Part shown: positions 19,967-33,300 of the stretch, in pieces | Position numbering within the stretch: the stretch's first letter is position 1 | Layout of the letters: the number at the start of each line of letters is the position of its first letter | Source of the DNA: Trichopria drosophilae | Taxonomy: Eukaryota; Arthropoda; Insecta; Hymenoptera; Diapriidae | Assembly: GCA_030407085.1 (NCBI GenBank) | Contig: CM059582.1 | Span: 138,129,001 to 138,193,000, forward strand | Reading direction: 5' to 3' | Length of the DNA stretch: 64,000 bases | Position numbers and translations under genes: made by a program | Notes under the pieces: generated by a model | Seen by the model: only the letters and a program-made list of their open reading frames with translations | Database searches by the model: none | Told to the model about the DNA's origin: nothing

Positions 19967-20838
19967 GGGCCCTCGAGCGTGCCGAGGCGGCCCCGCCTGT
20001 GACGTCAGAGGCGAGAAAACTTTGCGTCGTGAAATTGGCGATTTTCGAGGGATTTTCGCGATTTTTTTTTGCAGAAATCGGTTTCTCGTGTCGAGGAATA
20101 GGGATTAAAGTATTATGGAAAAGATTGTTAGCTTATAAAGAGGAAAAATAAAGCATCAAAGTTGACAGCGGTCATCTCTTTGTCTAACTTCAGGCTATCG
20201 ACATAAGACCTTCTCTTTCTAGGTTGCTCCGCTCACTCGCGCTTCCAGACTGTCTCACCTGATCGGAATAGAAGACACTCACTTCCTCTCTCTCTCTGCT
20301 TCCGTACAAAAGTGCAGGCGCGACTGGCCGTGCGTTGTTACGAAAAATTCATGCATTTTGTGAATGTGGCCGGGGAACAAAGTTCCGAAAATCAACACAG
20401 CTCCCGACAGGCCAAGATTTGCATATAACGTGGCTCCAGCGTGATTTTCTTCCCTTTGTCTTTGAAAATTTGGCAAAAAGAAATCGAATTAAAAAACGTT
20501 AGACTCACGCAATATCGAAATTTTAGTTTTCGTTTTCGAAACTTTGTTTCCCGGCCGCGCAAATTGCACGATTTTTAAAAAATATGGATGCTTTTTATAA
20601 AGTAATACATCGAGAACTGCATTTGATGAGATACGGTAAGTCATGCAATATAATTTTGAAGGGTTACTTTTTGATTGTCGGAGGATAAAAAGTGAGAAAA
20701 CTTCTTGTCGACTTTTCAGCGCGCAAAGTAAAGCGCACAAGCGTCGAAAACTGTTTTTTTTTTAAATAAATTAAACTTGATGTTGTGGCTTATTTTTTTT
20801 TTTTGAGTTTTTTCGAATTTACCGCACGAACCGCTGCT
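19967..20838 (+). repeat. Long inverted-repeat arm 3 (left arm of right element)
   Basis: Begins GGGCCCTCGAG after the 14-base spacer GTATTAGCCCTTTA. It has one TGACGTCA (20000-20007) instead of two, and an internal deletion near 20810 that removes about 200 bases before the inner GCACGAACC block, where it breaks off. It is more diverged from arm 4 than arms 1 and 2 are from each other. Confidence 0.8.
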
Positions 20839-21117
20839 CGACACGGACATTTTTGAAGACGTTGCCATTTTTAAATGGCCACACGCACAGCCACACATTG
20901 CGACAAGCACACATTCAATAAATAAACACGGGAAATAAATAAGGCAAGAACACGGGAAAAGGAAATATTATTTTTTATATTTTATTTGAAAGGGAGGATT
21001 GGAACTTTTTTTTTCAATAAAATGTTTTTTAACAAAACTAAATTATTATTTGTACATATTATTTACATTTTCTTTATTTTCTTTTTTTTTGAAGAGTCTT
21101 CTCCTCCGGAGCACTTG
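20839..21117. other. Unassigned inner part of the right element
   Basis: Low-complexity A/T with two AATAAA-like runs near 20917-20940. No recognised gene. On the plus strand the frame 20986-21294 is the antisense of the presumed 3' end of the minus-strand gene and is not annotated as a protein. Confidence 0.4.
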
Positions 21118-21168
21118 TCAGCTCCTACCGACACGTATCCACGGGCCCACCGGGTGCTTCTCAGGATC
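21118..21168 (-). CDS. Putative 3' exon of the small gene, right element
   Basis: Minus-strand acceptor TTTCAG is followed by a 16-codon exon (DPEKHPVGPWIRVGRS, then stop). It is similar at its start to the 3' exon of the left element (HPRGP). The join from the 5' exons would not keep frame directly, so another exon is needed or this copy is dead. Confidence 0.3.
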   Translation of the reverse strand, partial: DPEKHPVGPWIRVGRS

Positions 21169-21296
21169 CTGAAACAGCAATATAGACAAATAAATAAAAT
21201 GAATATTTCTAAAAAATTATTTACTGACAATAATTACATAAACCAAAATTGCTACGCATTCTATAAGTGCAATTCACTAAATGGCACTGATTGATT

Positions 21297-22370
21297 GTAG
21301 ACATGTACAATTGTTTTCGTATAGTTGAAATCTGAATAGAAGTTTAGAAGCTTCCTTTGCCAGAGTTGATAACAGATTTTGGGAAAACCTTGCGATATTC
21401 TCAAATCATTACACACACACTCCGTCCTAAGACACTATAAAACTTGCCATCGACATAATGTTTTGGAATTTTACACAATTTTTTGAAAGACTGTTATCGA
21501 CTACGAAAAGGAAGCATCTAATCTTCTATTCAAGATTTAACTATAAAAACAATTGTACGTGTCTACAATTAATTTCTGTCATTTACTGAATCGTACACGA
21601 GTAACAACTAATACAATTATCTCGAATATACATTAAAAAACTTCCGTGAGTGGATTGACAGCTACGTGTACGGTTCAGTGAATTACACAATTTGATTGTA
21701 AACAGGATTACGTGCTTTCATTTCGAATAGAAGGTTGCAAGCACATCCCTTGCACAAGTCAATATTAAACTTTGAAATAACTTTGCGACCTACTCAAATC
21801 ATTACACACACTCCGTCGTATGAAACTCTACAACTTGTCGTTCGATTCCAAATTCAACTACAAAATCCATTTATGTATTATTTTGAAATGTTCACAAGAT
21901 TTTCTAAAAGACTGTTATCAAGTGCAGCAAAGGAAAACATCTAATCTACTATTCAAAATTCGACTATAAAAACAATTGTCCATGTCTACAATCAATTTCT
22001 GTAATTAACTGAATCGTACACATGTAACAATACTATTACAATTATCTCGTCTATACATTAAAAAACTTCTGTGAATGGATTGAAAGCTACATGTATGATT
22101 CAGTAAAATTGTTTTTATAGTTAATTTTTGAATGGGTCAGAATGTTTCCCTTTGCTGCAGTCGATAACAGTCTTTTAAAAATTCTTGTAATAATTTGAAA
22201 ACAATACGTCTATAGATTTTGTTGATGAATTTGGAATCGAGCAACTAGTCGCAGAGTTTCATACGACGGAGTGTGTGTAATGATTTGAGAATGTCGCAAA
22301 GATTTTCAAAGTCTATTATCAACTCCGGCATAGGGACCCTTCTAACCTTTCATTCGAAATGACAGTACGT
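21297..22370. repeat. Interspersed direct and inverted repeats in the right element
   Basis: Related blocks occur at about 21300-21600, 21690-22080 (direct) and 22100-22370 (inverted). For example, the block with CATTACACACACTCCGTCGT at 21799-21818 reappears as its complement near 22258-22285. Together they make an imperfect cruciform-forming region with no coding frame. Confidence 0.75.
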
Positions 22371-22376
22371 AATAAT

Positions 22377-22410
22377 CACTGATATATATACATATGTATA
22401 TATATCAGTG
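22377..22410. repeat. Perfect 34-bp palindrome
   Basis: Starts CACTGATATATATACAT and is its own reverse complement over 34 bases with no spacer. It lies between the inverted repeats and the intron-like part of the right element. Confidence 0.9.
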
Positions 22411-22669
22411 GTAATAATATTTTAAATATATTGTATATATTATTGTATAAAAAAAATAGTAAAATTTATTGTAGATATGTACCATCGTATTTTTTTAGTT
22501 CAATTTTTAACAGTAATCTACCTACTGACAGAACAATATCGTAAAATGTACTAATCCTAAATAACTATTATTTATTTTATATTTTACTATTTTCCTTCTC
22601 CCAGTGTGTAGCTTACCATTCAAAATTCAACTACAAACGCGATCCTAAATATCCACCAATCAACATCTG

Positions 22670-22835
22670 CCATTTATATCATCGTGCAAATAGTTGCAGA
22701 CTGTTTATACAAAGTTTCAAGCGTATAACCATCATCTTATTATTTTTCTGCGTAATCTATATAGATGCAATATGTTATCATCATGCATCACTCTGCGCAA
22801 TGAAAAATCATTCTGAAGCTATTTATGCCATGAAA
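22670..22835 (-). repeat. About 155-bp internal repeat, copy c
   Basis: Reverse-complement relative of 15525-15680 at the matching place after exon 2, confirming that the right element lies in the opposite orientation. Confidence 0.75.
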
Positions 22836-22842
22836 TAAATAC

Positions 22843-23070
22843 CTTGCATTTCATGATGCTGTTGGGGTGGCTCCTCCATGTGTTCGCCTTTGTCGCCCCG
22901 GCGCGGCGCCGGCATCGGCGATTTTCTCCTCGTTTTAGATTCCTCCGGCAATTGAGCAGCCTCTTCGCTGAAATAAAGAATAAACAATTACATATACGAT
23001 TATAAAACATTCTAGGGATCTACAATCGTGTAATTCTCATTTCTTACCGATTATTTTCTTTTGCTACCAT
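22843..23070 (-). CDS. 5' exons of the small spliced gene, right element
   Basis: Minus strand. Exon 1 is 23070-23048 (ATG to the donor GTAAGAAAT); exon 2 is 22967-22843, between the acceptor TTTATTTCAG and the donor GTATTT. Together they read MVAKENNREEAAQLPEESK, a basic TRRKSP patch, then an acidic/Gln-rich end (HMEEPPQQHHEMQ). Splice sites and intron are conserved with 15289-15515 (+). This frame looks more intact than its partner. It may be the N-terminus of an element protein, but no domain was recognised and the middle exons were not found. Confidence 0.5.
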
Positions 23071-23118
23071 GCTGCTGCCGCTGCTGTTGCTGCTTATGCC
23101 GCGCTCCGTCGAATTTAC

Positions 23119-23249
23119 CGCACGAACCGAGTGTTGCCGAACGCTTAGCGTTGTTGCCAAGTCGTTGGCTCTCCGGACTCCGCGCCGCGCAGTAACCAGG
23201 AAGAAACTTGGCAACACCGCTAGGCGTTCGGCAACACTCGGTTCGTGCG
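23119..23249. repeat. Large hairpin at the inner end of arm 4
   Basis: Same structure as 18868-18997, placed immediately upstream (minus strand) of the first exon at 23070. Confidence 0.7.
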
Positions 23250-24290
23250 GTAAATTTGAAAATAGTCAGAAAAAAAATAATTTGGACAAATAAAAATTAT
23301 TTGTTGACATACGCCATAATATAAAGTGGAAAAAACAAAAACAGCTTGATCCTCAATTTTTGCGAAAAATCTTCGCTTTGCCATCTGTCGTGAAATGCGA
23401 TATTTTAAAAAATTTGTCGAAAATTTTCTGAATTGTACGGACCGAGTGTCCAATGTCAGAAAAAAAACATCAATTTTAATTTATTGAAAAAAAAAGAACA
23501 GTTTTCGACGCTTGTGCGCTTTACTTTGGCAATTATTTCACTTTGCGCACTGAAAAGTCGTGCACAAAAGTTATTCGATCTGCGATGAATTGACTATAAG
23601 TTTTCTCGCTTTTTATCCTCCGAGAATGGAAAAGTAACCCTTCAAAATTATATCGTATGACTTATACCGTATCTCACCATCTGCAGTTCTCTGTGTTAGT
23701 TTCTAAAAAGCATCCATATTTTTAAAAAATCATGCAATTTGCGCGGCCGGGAAACAAAGAAAACGAAAACTAAAATTTCAATATTGCGTGAGTCTAACGT
23801 TTTTTAATTCGCTTTCTTTTTGCCAAATTTTCAAAGACAAAGGGAAGAAAATTACGCTGGAGCCATGTTATATGCAAATTTTGGCCCGTCGGGGGGTGTG
23901 TTGATTTTCGGAACTTTGTTCCCCGGCGACATTCGCAAAAATGCATGCATTTTTCGTAAGGACAACGCACGGCCCGTCGCGCTTCACTCTTGTACGGAAG
24001 CAGAGAGAGAGGGAGCGAGTGTCTTTCTATTCCGAGCAAGTGAGACAGTCTCGAAGCGCGAGTGAGCGGAGGAACCTAGAAAGAGAAGGTCTTATATCGA
24101 TCGCCTGAAGTTGGACAAACAGATGGCCGCTGTCAAATTTTGATGCTTTATTTTTCCTCTTTATAAGCTAACAATCTTGTCCATACTACTTTAATCGCTA
24201 TTCCTCGACACGAGAAACCGATTTCTGCAAAAAAAATCGCGAAAATCCCTCGAAAATCGCCAATTTCACGGCGCAAAGTTTTCTCGCCTC

Positions 24291-24322
24291 TGACGTCACA
24301 GGCGGGGCCGCCTCTGACGTCA
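24291..24322. promoter_or_regulatory. Paired TGACGTCA palindromes at the right tip
   Basis: TGACGTCA at 24291-24298 and 24315-24322, with the same 24-base spacing as at the left tip. Confidence 0.55.
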
Positions 24323-24354
24323 CAGGCGGGACCGACCGGCACGCTCGAGGGCCC

Positions 24355-27300
24355 TTAATTGGGGGGCGTTACAATCGATGCTCAATACATACTTGAGCAT
24401 AAAAATAATACCAAATTAATTTTAAGGTACTTATAAAATTTCTTAGAAATTTACATGTCAACGATAAAAGATAGCTTGACTCCCAGGAACCGAGGCGTAT
24501 TGTAAATACAATATTGCGCCCTAAATACAATTTTCATTAATTGGGGGGCCTTACAATCGATGCTCAATACATACTTAGCATGAAAATAATACCAAATTAA
24601 TTTTAAGGTACTTATAAAATTTCTTAGAAATTTACATGTCGACGATAAAAGATAGCTTGACTCCCAGGAACCGCAGGCATATTGCAAATACAATATTGAA
24701 ACCTACATACAATTTTCATCAAGTCGGGGGCCTTACAATCGATGCTCATTACATACTTGAGCATAAAAAAAATACCAAATTAATTTTAAGGTACTTATAA
24801 AATTTCTTAGAAATTTACATGTCGACGATAAAAGATAGCTTGACTCCCAGGAACCGCAGGCATATTGCAAATACAATATTGAAACCTACATACAATTTTC
24901 ATCAAGTCGGGGGCCTTACAATCGATGCTCATTACATACTTGAGCATAAAAATATTACCAAATTAATTTTAAGGTACTTATAAAATTTCTTAGATATTTA
25001 CATGTCAACGATAAAAGATATCTTGACTCCCAGGAACTGCAGGCGTATTGCAAATACAATATTGAAACCTACATACAATTTTCATCAATTTGGGGGCCTT
25101 ACAATCGATGCTCAATACATACTTAGCATGAAAATAATACCAAATTAATTTTAAGGTACTTATAAAATTTCTTAGAAATTTACATGTCAACGATAAAAGA
25201 TAGCTTGACTCCCAGGAACCGCAGGCGTATTGCAAATACAATACTGAACCCTAAATACAATTTTCATCAATTTGGGGGCCTTACAATCGATGCTCAATAC
25301 ATACTTAGCATGAAAATAATAACAAATTAATTTTAAGGTACTTATAAAATTTCTTAGAAATTTACATGTCGACGATAAAAGATAGCTTGACTCCCAGGAA
25401 CCGCAGGCATATTGCAAATACAATATTGAAACCTACATACAATTTTCATCAAGTCGGGGGCCTTACAATCGATGCTCATTACATACTTGAGCATAAAAAT
25501 ATTACCAAATTAATTTTAAGGTACTTATAAAATTTCTTAGAAATTTACATGTCGACGATAAAAGATAGCTTGACTCCCAGGAACCGCAGGCGTATTGCAA
25601 ATACAATATTGAAACCTACATACAATTTTCATCAAGTTGGGAGCCTTACAATCGATGTTTATTACATACTTGAGCATAAAAAAAATACCAAATTAATTTT
25701 AAGGTACTTATAAAATTTCTTAGAAATTTACATGTCAACGATAAAAGACATCTTGACTCCCAGGAACTGCAGGCGTATTGCAAATACAATATTGAACCCT
25801 TAATACAATTTTCATCAATTTGGGGGCCTTACAATCGATGCTCAATGCATACTTAGCATAAAAATAATACCAAGTTAATTTTAAGGTACTTATAAAATTT
25901 CTTAGAAATTTACATGTCGACGATAAAAGATAGCTTGACTCCCAGGAACCGCAGGCATATTGCAAATACAATATTGAAACCTACATACAATTTTCATCAA
26001 GTCGGGGGCCTTACAATCGATGCTCATTACATACTTGAGCATAAAAAAAATACCAAATTAATTTTAAGGTACTTATAAAATTTCTTAGAAATTTACATGT
26101 CGACGATAAAAGATAGCTTGACTCCCAGGAACCGCAGGCGTATTGCAAATACAATACTGAACCCTAAATACAATTTTCATCAATTTGGGGGCCTTACAAT
26201 CGATGCTCAATACATACTTAGCATGAAAATAATAACAAATTAATTTTTAGGTACTTATAAAATTTCTTAGAAATTTACATGTCGACGATAAAAGATAGCT
26301 TGACTCCCAGGAACCGCAGGCGTATTGCAAATACAATATTGAAACCTACATACAATTTTCATCAATTTGGGGGCCTTACAATCGATGCTCATTACATACT
26401 TAGCATAAAAATAATACCAAGTTAATTTTAAGGTACTTATAAAATTTCTTAGAAATTTACATGTCAACGATAAAAGATAGCTTGACTCCCAGGAACCGCA
26501 GGCGTATTGCAAATACAATATTGAAACCTACATACAATTTTCATCAATTTGGGGGCCTTACAATCGATGCTCATTACATACTTAGCATAAAAATAATACC
26601 AAGTTAATTTTAAGGTACTTATAAAATTTCTTAGAAATTTACATGTCGACGATAAAAGATAGCTTGACTCCCAGGAACCGCAGGCGTATTGCAAATACAA
26701 TATTGAAACCTACATACAATTTTCATCAAGTCGGGGGCCTTACAATCGATGCTCATTACATACTTGAGCATAAAAATATTACCAAATTAATTTTAAGGTA
26801 CTTATAAAATTTCTTAGAAATTTACATGTCAACGATAAAAGACATCTTGACTCCCAGGAACTGCAGGCGTATTGCAAATACAATATTGAACCCTTAATAC
26901 AATTTTCATCAATTTGGGGGCCTTACAATCGATGCTCATTACATACTTGAGCATAAAAAAAATACCAAATTAATTTTAAGGTACTTATAAAATTTCTTAG
27001 AAATTTACATGTCGACGATAAAAGATAGCTTGACTCCCAGGAACCGAGGCGTATTGTAAATACAATATTGCGCCCTAAATACAATTTTCATTAATTGGGG
27101 GGCCTTACAATCGATGCTCAATACATACTTAGCATGAAAATAATACCAAATTAATTTTAAGGTACTTATAAAATTTCTTAGAAATTTACATGTCGACGAT
27201 AAAAGATAGCTTGACTCCCAGGAACCGCAGGCGTATTGCAAATACAATATTGAAACCTACATACAATTTTCATCAATTTGGGGGCCTTACAATCGATGCT

Positions 27301-30300
27301 CAATACATACTTAGCATAAAAATAATACCAAATTAATTTTAAGGTACTTATAAAATTTCTTAGAAATTTACATGTCAACGATAAAAGACATCTTGACTCC
27401 CAGGAACTGCAGGCGTATTGCAAATACAATATTGAACCCTTAATACAATTTTCATCAATTTGGGGGCCTTACAATCGATGCTCATTACATACTTGAGCAT
27501 AAAAAAAATACCAAATTAATTTTAAGGTACTTATAAAATTTCTTAGAAATTTACATGTCGACGATAAAAGATATCTTGACTCCCAGGAACTGCAGGCGTA
27601 TTGCAAATACAATATTGAAACCTACATACAATTTTCATCAATTCGGGGGCCTTACAATCGATGCTCATTACATACTTGAGCATTAAAAAAATACCAAATT
27701 AATTTTAAGGTACTTATAAAATTTCTTAGAAATTTACATGTCGACGATAAAAGATAGCTTGACTCCCAGGAACTGCAGGCGTATTGCAAATACAATATTG
27801 AAACCTACATACAATTTTCATCAATTCGGGGGTCTTACTATCGATTCCCATTACAAACTAGAGCATAAAAATAATACCAAATTAATTTTAAGGTACTTAT
27901 AAAATTTCTTAGAAATTTACATGTCGACGATAAAAGATATCTTGACTCCCAGGAACTGCAGGCGTATTGCAAATACAATATTGAAACCTAAATACAATTT
28001 TCATTAATTGGGGGGCCTTACAATCGATGCTCAATACATACTTAGCATGAAAATAATACCAAATTAATTTTAAGGTACTTATAAAATTTCTTAGAAATCT
28101 ACATGTCGACGATCAAAGATAGCTTGACTCCCAGGAACCGCAGGCGTATTGCAAATACAATATTGAAACCTACATACAATTTTCATCAATTTGGGGGCCT
28201 TACAATCGATGCTCAATACATACTTAGCATAAAAATAATACCAAATTAATTTTAAGGTACTTATAAAATTTCTTAGAAATTTACATGTCGACGATAAAAG
28301 ATAGCTTGACTCCCAGGAACCGCAGGCATATTGCAAATACAATATTGAAACCTACATACAATTTTCATCAAGTCGGGGGCCTTACAATCGATGCTCATTA
28401 CATACTTGAGCATAAAAAAAATACCAAATTAATTTTAAGGTACTTATAAAATTTCTTAGAAATTTACATGTCGACGATAAAAGATAGCTTGACTCCCAGG
28501 AACCGCAGGCGTATTGCAAATACAATATTGAAACCTACATACAATTTTCATCAATTTGGGGGCCTTACAATCGATGCTCATTACATACTTAGCATAAAAA
28601 TAATACCAAGTTAATTTTAAGGTACTTATAAAATTTCTTAGAAATCTACATGTCGACGATCAAAGATAGCTTGACTCCCAGGAACCGCAGGCGTATTGCA
28701 AATACAATATTGAAACCTACATACAATTTTCATCAATTTGGGGGCCTTACAATCGATGCTCATTACATACTTAGCATAAAAATAATACCAAGTTAATTTT
28801 AAGGTACTTATAAAATTTCTTAGAAATTTACATGTCAACGATAAAAGATAGCTTGACTCCCAGGAACCGCAGGCGTATTGCAAATACAATACTGAACCCT
28901 AAATACAATTTTCATCAATTTGGGGGCCTTACAATCGATGCTCAATACATACTTAGCATAAAAATAATACCAAATTAATTTTAAGGTACTTATAAAATTT
29001 CTTAGAAATTTACATGTCGACGATAAAAGATAGCTTGACTCCCAGGAACCGCAGGCGTATTGCAAATACAATATTGAAACCTACATACAATTTTCATCAA
29101 GTCGGGGGCCTTACAATCGATGCTCATTACATACTTGAGCATAAAAATATTACCAAATTAATTTTAAGGTACTTATAAAATTTCTTAGAAATTTACATGT
29201 CAACGATAAAAGATATCTTGACTCCCAGGAACCGCAGGCATATTGCAAATACAATATTGAAACCTACATACAATTTTCATCAAGTCGGGGGCCTTACAAT
29301 CGATGCTCAATGCATACTTAGCATAAAAATAATACCAAGTTAATTTTAAGGTACTTATAAAATTTCTTAGAAATTTACATGTCAACGATAAAAGATAGCT
29401 TGACTCCCAGGAACCGCAGGCGTATTGCAAATACAATATTGAAACCTACATACAATTTTCATCAATTTGGGGGCCTTACAATCGATGCTCATTACATACT
29501 TGAGCATAAAAAAAATACCAAATTAATTTTAAGGTACTTATAAAATTTCTTAGAAATTTACATGTCGACGATAAAAGATATCTTGACTCCCAGGAACTGC
29601 AGGCGTATTGCAAATACAATATTGAAACCTACATACAATTTTCATCAAGTCGGGGGCCTTACAATCGATGCTCATTACATACTTGAGCATAAAAATATTA
29701 CCAAATTAATTTTAAGGTACTTATAAAATTTCTTAGAAATTTACATGTCGACGATAAAAGATATCTTGACTCCCAGGAACTGCAGGCGTATTGCAAATAC
29801 AATATTGAAACCTACATACAATTTTCATCAAGTCGGGGGCCTTACAATCGATGCTCATTACATACTTGAGCATTAAAAAAATACCAAATTAATTTTAAGG
29901 TACTTATAAAATTTCTTAGAAATTTACATGTCGACGATAAAAGATAGCTTGACTCCCAGGAACCGAGGCGTATTGTAAATACAATATTGCGCCCTAAATA
30001 CAATTTTCATTAATTGGGGGGCCTTACAATCGATGCTCAATACATACTTAGCATGAAAATAATACCAAATTAATTTTAAGGTACTTATAAAATTTCTTAG
30101 AAATTTACATGTCAACGATAAAAGACATCTTGACTCCCAGGAACTGCAGGCGTATTGCAAATACAATATTGAACCCTTAATACAATTTTCATCAATTTGG
30201 GGGCCTTACAATCGATGCTCAATGCATACTTAGCATAAAAATAATACCAAGTTAATTTTAAGGTACTTATAAAATTTCTTAGAAATTTACATGTCGACGA

Positions 30301-33300
30301 TAAAAGATAGCTTGACTCCCAGGAACCGCAGGCGTATTGCAAATACAATATTGAAACCTACATACAATTTTCATCAAGTCGGGGGCCTTACAATCGATGC
30401 TCATTACATACTTGAGCATAAAAAAAATACCAAATTAATTTTAAGGTACTTATAAAATTTCTTAGAAATTTACATGTCGACGATAAAAGATAGCTTGACT
30501 CCCAGGAACCGAGGCGTATTGTAAATACAATATTGCGCCCTAAATACAATTTTCATTAATTGGGGGGCCTTACAATCGATGCTCAATACATACTTAGCAT
30601 GAAAATAATACCAAATTAATTTTAAGGTACTTATAAAATTTCTTAGAAATTTACATGTCGACGATAAAAGATAGCTTGACTCCCAGGAACCGCAGGCGTA
30701 TTGCAAATACAATACTGAACCCTAAATACAATTTTCATCAATTTGGGGGCCTTACAATCGATGCTCAATACATACTTAGCATGAAAATAATACCAAATTA
30801 ATTTTAAGGTACTTATAAAATTTCTTAGAAATTTACATGTCGACGATAAAAGATAGCTTGACTCCCAGGAACCGCAGGCATATTGCAAATACAATATTGA
30901 AACCTACATACAATTTTCATCAAGTCGGGGGCCTTACAATCGATGCTCATTACATACTTGAGCATAAAAATATTACCAAATTAATTTTAAGGTACTTATA
31001 AAATTTCTTAGAAATTTACATGTCAACGATAAAAGATAGCTTGACTCCCAGGAACCGCAGGCGTATTGCAAATACAATACTGAACCCTAAATACAATTTT
31101 CATCAATTTGGGGGCCTTACAATCGATGCTCAATACATACTTAGCATAAAAATAATACCAAGTTAATTTTAAGGTACTTATAAAATTTCTTAGAAATTTA
31201 CATGTCGACGATAAAAGATAGCTTGACTCCCAGGAACCGCAGGCGTATTGCAAATACAATATTGAAACCTACATACAATTTTCATCAAGTCGGGGGCCTT
31301 ACAATCGATGCTCATTACATACTTGAGCATAAAAATATTACCAAATTAATTTTAAGGTACTTATAAAATTTCTTAGAAATTTACATGTCGACGATAAAAG
31401 ATAGCTTGACTCCCAGGAACCGCAGGCGTATTGCAAATACAATACTGAACCCTAAATACAATTTTCATCAATTTGGGGGCCTTACAATCGATGCTCAATA
31501 CATACTTAGCATGAAAATAATAACAAATTAATTTTTAGGTACTTATAAAATTTCTTAGAAATCTACATGTCAACGATAAAAGACATCTTGACTCCCAGGA
31601 ACTGCAGGCGTATTGCAAATACAATATTGAACCCTTAATACAATTTTCATCAATTTGGGGGCCTTACAATCGATGCTCAATGCATACTTAGCATAAAAAT
31701 AATACCAAGTTAATTTTAAGGTACTTATAAAATTTCTTAGAAATTTACATGTCGACGATAAAAGATATCTTGACTCCCAGGAACTGCAGGCGTATTGCAA
31801 ATACAATATTGAAACCTACATACAATTTTCATCAAGTCGGGGGCCTTACAATCGATGCTCATTACATACTTGAGCATAAAAAAAATACCAAATTAATTTT
31901 AAGGTACTTATAAAATTTCTTAGAAATTTACATGTCGACGATAAAAGATAGCTTGACTCCCAGGAACCGCGGGCATATTGCAATTCAATTATTGCGACCT
32001 AAATACAATTTTCATTAATTGGGGGGCCTTACAATCGATGCTCAATACATACTTAGCATGAAAATAATAACAAATTAATTTTTAGGTACTTATAAAATTT
32101 CTTAGAAATCTACATGTCGACGATAAAAGATAGCTTGACTCCCAGGAACCGCAGGCATATTGCAAATACAATATTGAAACCTACATACAATTTTCATCAA
32201 GTCGGGGGCCTTACAATCGATGCTCATTACATACTTGAGCATAAAAAAAATACCAAATTAATTTTAAGGTACTTATAAAATTTCTTAGAAATTTACATGT
32301 CGACGATAAAAGATAGCTTGACTCCCAGGAACCGCAGGCGTATTGCAAATACAATATTGAAACCTACATACAATTTTCATCAATTTGGGGGCCTTACAAT
32401 CGATGCTCATTACATACTTAGCATAAAAATAATACCAAGTTAATTTTAAGGTACTTATAAAATTTCTTAGAAATTTACATGTCAACGATAAAAGATAGCT
32501 TGACTCCCAGGAACTGCAGGCGTATTGCAAATACAATATTGAACCCTTAATACAATTTTCATCAATTTGGGGGCCTTACAATCGATGCTCATTACATACT
32601 TGAGCATAAAAAAAATACCAAATTAATTTTAAGGTACTTATAAAATTTCTTAGAAATTTACATGTCGACGATAAAAGATAGCTTGACTCCCAGGAACCGC
32701 AGGCGTATTGCAAATACAATATTGAAACCTACATACAATTTTCATCAATTTGGGGGCCTTACAATCGATGCTCATTACATACTTAGCATAAAAATAATAC
32801 CAAGTTAATTTTAAGGTACTTATAAAATTTCTTAGAAATTTACATGTCGACGATCAAAGATAGCTTGACTCCCAGGAACCGCAGGCGTATTGCAAATACA
32901 ATATTGAAACCTACATACAATTTTCATCAATTTGGGGGCCTTACAATCGATGCTCAATACATACTTAGCATGAAAATAATAACAAATTAATTTTTAGGTA
33001 CTTATAAAATTTCTTAGAAATCTACATGTCGACGATAAAAGATAGCTTGACTCCCAGGAACCGCAGGCATATTGCAAATACAATATTGAAACCTACATAC
33101 AATTTTCATCAAGTCGGGGGCCTTACAATCGATGCTCATTACATACTTGAGCATAAAAAAAATACCAAATTAATTTTAAGGTACTTATAAAATTTCTTAG
33201 AAATTTACATGTCGACGATAAAAGATAGCTTGACTCCCAGGAACCGCAGGCGTATTGCAAATACAATATTGAAACCTACATACAATTTTCATCAATTTGG

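Larger units (their letters stand above)
13983..24354. mobile_element. 10.4-kb composite of two long-inverted-repeat elements, TTAA-flanked
   Basis: TTAA lies at 13979-13982 and 24355-24358. Joining the two sides restores a normal satellite unit (CATTAATTGGGG), so the whole stretch behaves as one insertion. Both tips read GGCCCTCGAGCGTGCCG inward. Inside are five copies of the same arm: 13983-15258 (+), 18388-18833 (-), 18835-19952 (-), 19967-20838 (+) and 23105-24354 (-). The left part (to about 19952) and right part (from 19967) are two related elements placed tail to tail, each with a small spliced gene starting at its outer arm. TTAA use suggests the piggyBac superfamily. No transposase with recognisable catalytic residues was found, so the copies are probably non-autonomous. 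Confidence 0.8.
23105..24354 (-). repeat. Long inverted-repeat arm 4 (right tip of the composite)
   Basis: Reverse complement of 13983-15258 with small indels (for example the bases around 23755). It contains the hairpin 23119-23249 and ends in GGGCCC directly before the duplicated TTAA (24355-24358). Confidence 0.88.
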
